A stretch of 22,426 bases of DNA from a virus. Positions 6,730 to 14,384 of this stretch are shown here, piece by piece. Numbering within the stretch: the stretch's first letter is position 1; the number at the start of each line of letters is the position of its first letter. The notes beneath the pieces were generated by a model. The model did no database searches, was not told where the DNA came from, and was given only the letters and a program-made list of their open reading frames with translations. The stretch spans positions 1-22,426 of the IMG/VR virus record IMGVR_UViG_3300025849_000248; one strand, 5' to 3'. The translations under genes and the position numbers were made by a program.

Positions 6730-8405
6730 TGCCAAGAAGAGAAAAACCGATACCAAGAAGTCAACGAATTAGTTTTAATCGTGGGACAAAAGTCAGTCGT
6801 AATTCGCCTGGAGCAAAAGATAATGTAAAAAACTTTACAGTTGGTATTATGGATATGGATAGTTCTATCTTATATTACTTTAATGAAGTAATCAAACCAG
6901 AGGTAGAAGTCAATAAAGAAAAGGTAAAGGTTCCTTGTTTGTACGCATCACCAGAACGATGGGTCGCAATGCAAACACACGGATATCTCAGAGATAAAAA
7001 AAGACAAATTATTACACCATTAATTGTTTACAAAAGAACATCAATGTCAAAAAATACAGATATCTCTATTGATAAATTAGACGCAAACAAACCAACACAA
7101 TTTTATTCGTTTGAGAAAAAGTTTACTCAACAAAATCGTTATGATAAATTTAGTGTATTACAGAATTTAAGTCCTGGAAAAGAATTTTTTAATGTAACAA
7201 TGCCAGATTATGTAACTCTAACTTATGAGTTTACAATTTGGACAAGTTACATAGAACAGATGAATCAGATAGTTGAGAAGATTAATTATTCTGATGGTGC
7301 ATATTGGGGTGAGCCAGGTAAAATGAGATTTAGAACTTCAATAGAAACTTTTACTGATGCGAGTGAAATTGAGGGTGAGAAGTTAATCAAAACTACATTT
7401 GGAGTTACACTATATGGATATATCTTACCAGAACAATTTGATAATCGAAACACAACACAAAAATATTTAACACCAAAAAAACTTATTATAAAGGAAGACG
7501 CAGATACAGAATTCCTAAAGGGAGATACTTCAAGTGGAACTTCTGCAACTGATGTAACATTTAAAGATGTATTCGGAATATCAGTCGGTAATTCATTTAT
7601 ATTAAGTCAAGGGACAGGTGTAACAATATCTAATAGTGGTCAATCATTTGATGGTTCAACAGCATTAACACAGCAAATATCTATTGGACAACCCGTCGCA
7701 CCAACTGATAGTGTAACTTTTAATCAAGTTACAGCAAGTGGAGCATTCAAAATAGGTGAAGATTCTACGGTTTACACCGAAACAGGTATAAGTGGTAGTA
7801 TAGATATCACGGGTTCGTTTGCAACAACAGGTGATTTAACTGTTCAAGGTGATACAACAATTGCAGGAACATTAACGGCAAATGAATTCCACACAACATT
7901 TACTTCAGCATCAATTATATTTGCAAGTGGTTCAACACAATTCGGTGATACCATTGATGATACACACGAGTTTACAGGTAGTATGGATGTAACGGGTTCA
8001 TTTAAGTTAAATGGACATACAATAAATGAAATATCAAATGATACGAGTTTAACAGACGGAAGTGCAACAGCAGTAACAACTGAGAATGCAGTAAAGACAT
8101 TTATTGATACTGAAGTTGGTTCAGTTCAAACATATTTAAGAAAGAATTTTTTCAAATCATCAGCAAGTGTAACGAATGCCACAACAGCAAGTTTTACAGC
8201 AGTAACGGCTTCGGCACCAACAGGATATACAGCAACATCTGAAAATGATTTTGTGTTCTTTATCAATGGACAATATATGGAACACAACGCTTTAGCAATA
8301 CAACAGAAAGGTAGTTCATTAGAATTACACGTAGCGACAGGAAGCATAGGATATATTTTAGAAAGTGATGATGAGATTTTAAGCATTGGTAAATTTAATT
8401 CATAG
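6729..8405 (+). CDS. Tail completion protein (gp15-like) fused to fibre-like domain
   Basis: 558 residues; T4 gp15 has 272. Residues 1 to ~255 resemble gp15, the ring that caps the tail and holds sheath and tube: YYFNEVIKPEVEVNKEKVKV then PCLYASPERW parallels LFSNIQIKRQLES...VPITYASKEHF, and TLTYEFTIWTSYIEQMNQIV parallels MIYELSIFTRYEDDMFQIV. From about residue 258 the sequence changes to Gly/Ser/Thr-rich fibre repeats: ISIGQPVAPTDSVTFNQVTA, FGDTIDDTHEFTGS and a closing globular part (NDFVFFINGQYMEHNAL ... GKFNS). That second half is paralogous to the whole next protein. It would project a fibre-like domain from the neck, where T4 carries fibritin whiskers. The frame runs without interruption across the junction. 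The fused architecture is seen; the whisker role is inference. Confidence 0.75.
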   Translation: MPRREKPIPRSQRISFNRGTKVSRNSPGAKDNVKNFTVGIMDMDSSILYYFNEVIKPEVEVNKEKVKVPCLYASPERWVAMQTHGYLRDKKRQIITPLIVYKRTSMSKNTDISIDKLDANKPTQFYSFEKKFTQQNRYDKFSVLQNLSPGKEFFNVTMPDYVTLTYEFTIWTSYIEQMNQIVEKINYSDGAYWGEPGKMRFRTSIETFTDASEIEGEKLIKTTFGVTLYGYILPEQFDNRNTTQKYLTPKKLIIKEDADTEFLKGDTSSGTSATDVTFKDVFGISVGNSFILSQGTGVTISNSGQSFDGSTALTQQISIGQPVAPTDSVTFNQVTASGAFKIGEDSTVYTETGISGSIDITGSFATTGDLTVQGDTTIAGTLTANEFHTTFTSASIIFASGSTQFGDTIDDTHEFTGSMDVTGSFKLNGHTINEISNDTSLTDGSATAVTTENAVKTFIDTEVGSVQTYLRKNFFKSSASVTNATTASFTAVTASAPTGYTATSENDFVFFINGQYMEHNALAIQQKGSSLELHVATGSIGYILESDDEILSIGKFNS

Positions 8406-8413
8406 GAGTGATA

Positions 8414-9289
8414 ATGGGTGCACCTGAATTTCAATATAAAAATCCATTAATATTAGAGTTAGGAAATGGAGTTAGTGGAAGTGTAAACGGAGAAAGTTTT
8501 ACATCTTCTTCTCGTGAGATACAGGGTAATATTGATGAAACCGTAACTCTTAATATTGGACAAGCAGTAGAAACAACTTCTAATGTCACATTTAACAATC
8601 TTTCAAGTTCAGCAGAAGTTAAGATTGGTGACAATAGTTTATTGTTGGGTGATGGATTTATTAGTAGTTCAAATAGTGTGGTAGCACATACGGGTAGTGT
8701 TGTTATCACTGCAAATGTAACTGCACCATCAATGACTTTAAATGGTAAACTAACTGCACCTGACTTTGAAGTAAGTGTAACGGGCTCAACCACATTATTT
8801 GATAGTGGTTCAAGTAGATTCGGTGATAGTTTAGATGATACTCACGTAGTATCGGGTAGTACAGGTCTATCGGGTTCATTTGGATTAAACGGAACAAGTG
8901 TAAGTGAAATATCAAATGATATAACATTAGCAGGTAGTAATGCCAGTGGATTAACAACTGAAAATGCAGCAAAGGAATATTTAAACACAACATTAGATTC
9001 ACCCACAAGACTGGCATATTTAAGAAAGTCATTTGTTCATACGGGAAGTTTTACAAATTCAGAAACTTCAAGCTTTAATGCAATTACGGCATCGGCACCA
9101 AGTGGAGTGACTTCTACGACCGAACAAGATTTTATGTTTTTTATTAATGGAATGTTAATTGAAAACGATGCTTTGACAATAAATCAAAAGACATCAACAA
9201 ATTTAGAGTTAAGATTAGATACAAGTGGATTAGGATACGAATTAGAATCAGATGATGAAGTCATAGGGTTTGGTAAATTTAATTCATAG
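8414..9289 (+). CDS. Neck or fibre protein, paralogue of preceding C-terminal half
   Basis: 291 residues from ATG 8414, with AGGAG five nt upstream; the GTG at 8408 is part of that ribosome site and is rejected as start. The N-terminus (MGAPEFQYKNPLILELG) differs from its neighbour. Afterwards it aligns through its length with residues ~280-558 of the upstream protein: LNIGQAVETTSNVTFNNLSS, the module FGDSLDDTHVVSGS, LNGTSVSEISNDITL, TENAAKEYL, YLRKSF, FNAITASAPSG, DFMFFINGMLIENDAL, YELESDDEVIGFGKFNS. The two probably arose by duplication. A structural role near the neck or on a fibre is inferred; the two might form mixed trimers. I do not recognise a named family. Confidence 0.7.
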   Translation: MGAPEFQYKNPLILELGNGVSGSVNGESFTSSSREIQGNIDETVTLNIGQAVETTSNVTFNNLSSSAEVKIGDNSLLLGDGFISSSNSVVAHTGSVVITANVTAPSMTLNGKLTAPDFEVSVTGSTTLFDSGSSRFGDSLDDTHVVSGSTGLSGSFGLNGTSVSEISNDITLAGSNASGLTTENAAKEYLNTTLDSPTRLAYLRKSFVHTGSFTNSETSSFNAITASAPSGVTSTTEQDFMFFINGMLIENDALTINQKTSTNLELRLDTSGLGYELESDDEVIGFGKFNS

Positions 9290-9304
9290 TAAATTAAGAA
9301 ATTA

Positions 9305-9315
9305 GATATTTATAA
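9305..9315 (+). promoter_or_regulatory. Late-promoter-like motif before giant fibre gene
   Basis: GATATTTATAA, 33 nt before the fibre ATG, in the only untranslated gap of this stretch. It is part of the eight-site motif set and has the shortest leader of the set. Confidence 0.5.
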
Positions 9316-9337
9316 GTAGGAAAAATAAAAGAGAAAT

Positions 9338-12300
9338 ATGGCCGATTTAAAATCAAAACAAATTAAATTCCCCTTAACGGGGACGAGTGTAGTATCGAGT
9401 TCAGCACAAATAGCTACTGACATTAGTGGTTCTTTTGTCGCAGATAGTGGTAGTTTCTCAACAAGAATAACAACTGCAGAAACCGAATTAGGAAATACAC
9501 TCGTATCGAGTTCAGCTCAAATAGCTGACGATATTAGTGGTTCATTATCTACCGCAGCAGTTGTGGGATTGGGTGCAAGTATAGTATCAGCATCTGCACA
9601 ATTGTCCACAGACATAAGTGGTTCATTTGTAGCACCAAGTGCCAGTTTCTCAACGAGAGTTACAACCGCAGAATCTGAATTAGGAAATACCTTATTATCA
9701 GGTTCAGCTCAAATAGCTGACGATATTAGTGGTTCTTTGTCCGCAGCAGCGATTGTTGGGTTGGGAGCAAACTTAGTATCGGCATCCGCACAAGTAGACC
9801 ACGACTCTACAACAAATTTCGTAGCAAACGAACACATAGACCACACATCAGTTAGTATTACTGCAGGAGCAGGTTTAACGGGTGGTGGAACAATAGCATC
9901 CACAAGAGATATCGCAGTCGGCGCTGGAACAGGTGTTACGGTAAATGCTAACGATGTCGCTATTGGACAGGCAGTAGGAACAACTTCCAATGTTAAATTT
10001 AATCATATTACAGGTAGTGGAAATATTAGTGGTAGTGTTGCAGGAAACATTTTAGGATACAAGTCTGGTTCATTTACTTATTTAGAAACATCAGCAGACA
10101 TCAGTTCAAGTGGAACAGGTTCATTTGGAAACTTATCAGTAGGTGGTGGTGGTGGAATTACAATTGATGAAATAACAACATCAGGAACTGCTTCATTAGC
10201 AAGTATAAAGTTATCAGGCGAAAGTAGTCATATTAGTGGTAGTTTGGGTGTTATTACAGGATTTGCACAAGCAAATATAACGTCAGCTTCACTTGACTAT
10301 GCAGATATTGAGGGTGATGTAACGGCTTCTAAATTATACGGAACCATAGGAACAGCAACTCAAGCCACAATAGACCACGATTCATTGGCTAATTTCGTTT
10401 CGGACGAACACGTTGCACACGGAGATGTAAGTATAGTAGCTGGAACAGGATTGACTGGCGGTGGAACAATCGCAGCAAACAGAACTTTAAATGTTGTAGG
10501 TGGAACAGGTGTAACGGCTAACGCAAATGATATAGCAATTGGACAAGATGTTGCCACAACAGCAAATGTATTATTCAATCACATTAGTGCAAGTGGAAAC
10601 GTCAGTTCAAGTGGAACAGGTTCATTTGAAAGATTAGAAGTAGGCGGTGGTGGTGGAATCTCTCTTGAGACGGTAACCGCAAGCGACACGGGTTCATTTG
10701 CAAGTATAAAATTATCAGGAGAATCTGGTCACATTAGTGGTAGTTTAGGATTAATTACAGGATTTAAAAATATTGAAGGAACTTCAGGCTCATTCAGTTA
10801 TGTAGAAACAACAGGAAATATAAGTTCAAGTGCTAGTGGTTCATTTTTAAACATTTACGCTGATGACAATATAAACGCAACAAATTTATACGGAACAGTA
10901 TTAACAGCAACACAAGCCACAATAGACCACGATAGTTTAGCAAATTTCGTAGCAAACGAACACATAGACCATACAAGTGTAACAATGACAGCTGGGGCAG
11001 GTCTAACAGGTGGTGGAACAATTGCCGCAACAAGAACTCTTGCAGTAGGAGCCGGAACAGGTGTTACGGTAAATGCAAATGATGTAGCGATTGGACAGGC
11101 GGTAGCAACTGATTCAGATGTAGAGTTCGCAACTATAACCACAACAGGAAATATTACCGCACAAGGTGATATTATAGCAGAAAATTATATAGTAAGTTCT
11201 TCAGTAACTCATCTAACTTCATCAGCAATAAGTGGTTCAAGTATATTCGGAGACACACAAGACGATACACATCAATTTACAGGTTCAGTATTTGTAAGTG
11301 GTTCAACATTTAATGTTACAAGTAATGGTAGTGTAAGTTCAAGTAATAGTGGTTCTTTCTTAAATGTAAAGGCAGCTAATAATGTAAACGCAACAAATTT
11401 ATACGGAACCGTGTTGACGGCAACTCAAGCAACAATAGACCACGATAGTTTAGCAAACTTCGTCGCAGACGAACACGTAGTTCACGGTGACGTAAGTGTT
11501 ATAGCAGGAACTGGCTTAACAGGTGGTGGTACAATCGCAGCAAACAGAACTTTAAATGTTATTGGTGGAGATGGTATAACTGCAAATGCAAACGATATAG
11601 CAATTACAGCAGCCCAAACAACAATCACATCAGTATTAGCAGAAGATTTAAAAATAGGTGAAGATGCTCAAACAAAAATAGATTTTGAAACCTCAAATGA
11701 AATACACTTTGATGTTAATAATTCAGAGTTATTAAATTTAGTAGGTGCTAAGATTAGTGGTTCACAAGCATCAACAGGTTCATTTGGTAGTTTAGTAACA
11801 GATGCCAATGTCGGTATCGGTGAGGCAAATCCAAGTGTAGCATTAGAAGTAATCGGTAGTATTAGTGGTAGTCAAAGTGGTTCTTTCTTAAATGTAGACA
11901 TTACAGATAACTTAGGAGTCACGGGTAAATTTACATTACCTAACATTACAGATGTATCAGCGTCTATCGCAAGTGCGGTAGCAGGTGGTGATGATATGGG
12001 TAACCATACAGCAACACAAGATTTAGATATGGACGGAAATGATATCTTTGATATAGGACATATTAGTTCAAGTGGTAATATTAGTGGTAGTGCAGGAGAT
12101 ATATTAGGATTTGATAGTTTATCAATAGTTTCATCAGGTTCATTTGGAACTAATTTAGGTGTAGGTACAACAACACCAGCAGAATCACTTGAAGTTATTG
12201 GTGCGGTTAGTGCAAGTACAAGTGGTTCATTTTTAAACATTGACGCTCCACATATCTTAGCAACAAATGTTCACGGAACAATTTTAACAGCAACACAGGC

Positions 12301-13975
12301 AACGATTGACCACGACTCATTAGCAAACTTCGTCGCAGATGAGCATGTAGCTCACGGAGACGTAAGTGTTGTAGCAGGAGCAGGATTAACTGGTGGTGGA
12401 ACGATAGCCGCTAATAGAACTATCAATGTAGTTGGTGGAACTGGAGTTACAGCAAATGCAAATGACATAGCAATTGGTCAAGACGTAGCAACAACTGCTA
12501 ATGTAACATTCAATCACATCAGTGCGAGTGGTAATATTAGTGGAAGTGCAGGTAGTTTCTTAGGATTTGATTCAGGTTCGTTCAATACCAATTTAGGTAT
12601 TGGAACTTTAACACCAGCAGAATCCTTAGAGGTAATCGGAGCAGTAAGTGCAAGTACAAGTGGTTCTTTCTTAAACATTGAATCGCCAGATATTAAGGCG
12701 ACACGTGTTCACGGAACAATTTTAACAGCAACACAGGCAACGATTGACCACGATAGTCTGGCAAATTTCGTAGCAAACGAACACATAGACCACTCAGCAG
12801 TATCAGTTGTAGCCGGAGCAGGATTAACAGGTGGTGGTACAATCGCAGCAAACAGAACTTTAAATGTTGTCGGTGGAGATGGTATAACTGCAAATGCAAA
12901 TGATATAGCTATAACTGCCGCACAAACAACTATCACTTCAGTATTGGCAGAGGATTTAAAACTTGGAGAGGACGCACAAACCAAGATTGACTTTGAAACC
13001 GCAAACGAAATTCACTTTGATGTAAACAATATTGAAACATTTAATATGGCAGGTCTACAACTTAGTGGTTCACAAGCATCAACAGGTTCATTCGGAAGTG
13101 TGGTAACAGATGCCAATATAGGTGTCGGAGTAGCAAATCCGAAAACAAGTATAGAGGTAATCGGAAGTGTTAGTTCGAGTGCAAGTGGTTCGTTCTTAAA
13201 TGTAGACATAACAGACAATCTACACATAGCCAATGATATTAAATTAATTGATAATGGAAATGTTTTATTTGGTGCAGATAATGATATGAACATAACCCAT
13301 AACGGAACAGATTCATTCATAGACAATTATAAAGGTCATTTAAACCTAAGAACTCAAGACGCTGATAAAGATGTAATATTATCTTCTGATGATGGTTCTG
13401 GTGGGTTAACTGCATATCTAACATTAGATGGTAGTACAAAGACATTGGAAGCTGCAGTTCCAACAAATTTCGCAGCAACATCTTCACACGCATCAATAAA
13501 ATTAAATCACGCAGGTCATTTAAGTGGTAGTTTAGGAACAATAACAGGTATAAAACAAGCAAATATTACATCTGGTTCACTTGATTACATAAATGTAACA
13601 GGACTAATGACAGCATCAGGTCTTGAAACAAGTGGTGATGTTATAGCATTTGGTTCATCTGATAGAGGATTGAAAGATGATATTAAACCAATTGAAAATC
13701 CATTAGAAAAAATGGAAAAGATTGGTGGTTATACATTTGTATGGAATGGTAAACAATCCACATATAAAGGAAAAGACATTGGTGTCGTAGCACAAGAAAT
13801 ACAATCAGTTTTACCAGAAATTGTAGCAACTCGTGCTAACGGATACTTAGGTGTCAAGTATGAAAAGATTGTTCCATTACTAATAGAAAGTATTAAAGAA
13901 AACACAAAACAAATAAAAGAATTAAAACAAGAAATCAATGAAATTAAAGAGAATTGTGATTGTTTGAACAAATAG
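9338..13975 (+). CDS. Giant repetitive tail fibre with S74 chaperone domain
   Basis: 1545 residues. Residues ~15-150 hold four short repeats of the type SSAQIADDISGSF alternating with TRITTAETELGNTL. Six copies of a ~70-residue module follow (DHDSLANFVANEHIDH ... AGAGLTGGGTIAANRTLNV ... GVTANANDIAIGQ), starting at residues 154, 346, 530, 701, 991 and 1137, with shorter ISSSGTGSF-type linkers between. Two copies carry an extra domain (SVLAEDLKIGEDAQTKIDFE). The module FGDTQDDTHQFTGS is shared with the two upstream genes. Residues ~1441-1545 are a peptidase S74 intramolecular chaperone: SDRGLKDDIKPI, then DIGVVAQEIQSVLPEIV, YEKIVPLLIESIKE and a coiled coil. Ser1441 and Lys1446 have the Ser/+5 Lys spacing of the self-cleaving dyad. 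The chaperone drives trimer folding and then cuts itself off. Role: host attachment; the exact position on the virion is not shown. Confidence 0.88.
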   Translation: MADLKSKQIKFPLTGTSVVSSSAQIATDISGSFVADSGSFSTRITTAETELGNTLVSSSAQIADDISGSLSTAAVVGLGASIVSASAQLSTDISGSFVAPSASFSTRVTTAESELGNTLLSGSAQIADDISGSLSAAAIVGLGANLVSASAQVDHDSTTNFVANEHIDHTSVSITAGAGLTGGGTIASTRDIAVGAGTGVTVNANDVAIGQAVGTTSNVKFNHITGSGNISGSVAGNILGYKSGSFTYLETSADISSSGTGSFGNLSVGGGGGITIDEITTSGTASLASIKLSGESSHISGSLGVITGFAQANITSASLDYADIEGDVTASKLYGTIGTATQATIDHDSLANFVSDEHVAHGDVSIVAGTGLTGGGTIAANRTLNVVGGTGVTANANDIAIGQDVATTANVLFNHISASGNVSSSGTGSFERLEVGGGGGISLETVTASDTGSFASIKLSGESGHISGSLGLITGFKNIEGTSGSFSYVETTGNISSSASGSFLNIYADDNINATNLYGTVLTATQATIDHDSLANFVANEHIDHTSVTMTAGAGLTGGGTIAATRTLAVGAGTGVTVNANDVAIGQAVATDSDVEFATITTTGNITAQGDIIAENYIVSSSVTHLTSSAISGSSIFGDTQDDTHQFTGSVFVSGSTFNVTSNGSVSSSNSGSFLNVKAANNVNATNLYGTVLTATQATIDHDSLANFVADEHVVHGDVSVIAGTGLTGGGTIAANRTLNVIGGDGITANANDIAITAAQTTITSVLAEDLKIGEDAQTKIDFETSNEIHFDVNNSELLNLVGAKISGSQASTGSFGSLVTDANVGIGEANPSVALEVIGSISGSQSGSFLNVDITDNLGVTGKFTLPNITDVSASIASAVAGGDDMGNHTATQDLDMDGNDIFDIGHISSSGNISGSAGDILGFDSLSIVSSGSFGTNLGVGTTTPAESLEVIGAVSASTSGSFLNIDAPHILATNVHGTILTATQATIDHDSLANFVADEHVAHGDVSVVAGAGLTGGGTIAANRTINVVGGTGVTANANDIAIGQDVATTANVTFNHISASGNISGSAGSFLGFDSGSFNTNLGIGTLTPAESLEVIGAVSASTSGSFLNIESPDIKATRVHGTILTATQATIDHDSLANFVANEHIDHSAVSVVAGAGLTGGGTIAANRTLNVVGGDGITANANDIAITAAQTTITSVLAEDLKLGEDAQTKIDFETANEIHFDVNNIETFNMAGLQLSGSQASTGSFGSVVTDANIGVGVANPKTSIEVIGSVSSSASGSFLNVDITDNLHIANDIKLIDNGNVLFGADNDMNITHNGTDSFIDNYKGHLNLRTQDADKDVILSSDDGSGGLTAYLTLDGSTKTLEAAVPTNFAATSSHASIKLNHAGHLSGSLGTITGIKQANITSGSLDYINVTGLMTASGLETSGDVIAFGSSDRGLKDDIKPIENPLEKMEKIGGYTFVWNGKQSTYKGKDIGVVAQEIQSVLPEIVATRANGYLGVKYEKIVPLLIESIKENTKQIKELKQEINEIKENCDCLNK
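9797..12920 (+). repeat. Six-copy protein-coding repeat inside the fibre gene
   Basis: Copies of a ~200-nt unit start at 9797, 10373, 10925, 11438, 12308 and 12746. The protein is strongly conserved (DHDSLANFV, AGLTGGGTI, NANDIAI), but many third codon positions differ: the same Asp-His-Asp-Ser-Leu is written GACCACGATTCATTG, GACCACGATAGTTTA and GACCACGACTCATTA. This points to old duplications kept by protein selection, with homology left for recombination. Copies 4 and 6 are the most alike in extent, because both continue into the extra TSVLAEDLK domain. Confidence 0.85.
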
Positions 13976-13979
13976 TTTT

Positions 13980-13990
13980 ATACTTATATA
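13980..13990 (+). promoter_or_regulatory. Late-promoter-like motif, ATACTTATATA variant
   Basis: ATACTTATATA, 40 nt before the coiled-coil gene. It shares the C-containing variant with the site at 4309. It begins five nt after the fibre stop codon, and no terminator separates them. Confidence 0.45.
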
Positions 13991-14019
13991 TAACTTAAAT
14001 AATATATTAAGGAGTTACA

Positions 14020-14307
14020 ATGGCAAAGAAAAAAGAAATAAAATTCACAAAAGAAGAGATGAACTCATTATCAGATTTGAGAAATTCTTTTGCTCAACTT
14101 GAATTATCATTGGGTAAAGTAGAAATAGCCCGTATTCAATCAGAGCAAAGAATGGAACAACTCGTAAATGAAAAACTTCGTTTAGAAACTCAACTTAATG
14201 ATATACAGAATAATGAAAAAATTCTTGTACAATCATTAAATGAGAAGTATGGTGCAGGAAATTTAAATCCTGATACCGGTGTATTCACGCCAAACGAAAT
14301 AAAATAA
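14020..14307 (+). CDS. Small coiled-coil protein of unknown function
   Basis: 95 residues, highly charged and almost entirely helical up to residue ~75. Heptad-like spacing of hydrophobics runs through FTKEEMNSLSDLRNSFAQLE and LVNEKLRLETQLNDIQNNEK. It ends in a short conserved-looking tail (NEKYGAGNLNPDTGVFTPNE). Proteins of this build (acidic/basic coiled coil, KYG motif, a D/E-T-G-x-(V/F) tail) are, from memory, frequent in marine T4-like phages next to structural genes, with no assigned function. GGAG lies five nt upstream of the ATG. It sits alone between two promoter motifs, in front of the sheath gene, so it may be a virion or assembly component. Confidence 0.7.
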   Translation: MAKKKEIKFTKEEMNSLSDLRNSFAQLELSLGKVEIARIQSEQRMEQLVNEKLRLETQLNDIQNNEKILVQSLNEKYGAGNLNPDTGVFTPNEIK

Positions 14308-14329
14308 TCACTCTTGTAAGTGACTTTTG
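14308..14329 (+). terminator. Weak terminator-like hairpin
   Basis: TCACT (14308-14312) pairs with AGTGA (14319-14323), followed by CTTTTG. The stem is only five bp and the T-run is short, so this is a weak candidate placed right after the stop codon and just before the sheath promoter motif. Confidence 0.3.
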
Positions 14330-14335
14330 ACAAAG

Positions 14336-14363
14336 TTGTATGATATTTATTCTTACCATACAA
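14336..14363 (+). promoter_or_regulatory. Late-promoter-like motif inside an inverted repeat
   Basis: TGATATTTATT (14341-14351) lies 43 nt before the sheath ATG. Inverted arms TTGTATG (14336-14342) and CATACAA (14357-14363) flank it, one of which overlaps the motif. This is the only motif site with such arms, which could be a protein-binding palindrome or an mRNA 5' hairpin. Confidence 0.5.
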
Positions 14364-14384
14364 TTTTAATTTAGGAGAAAAATA

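Noticed and set aside
9709-12984. Several minus-strand open frames inside the fibre gene
   Set aside because: They recur at each repeat copy as reverse readings of the same module, so they are shadows of the repeat.
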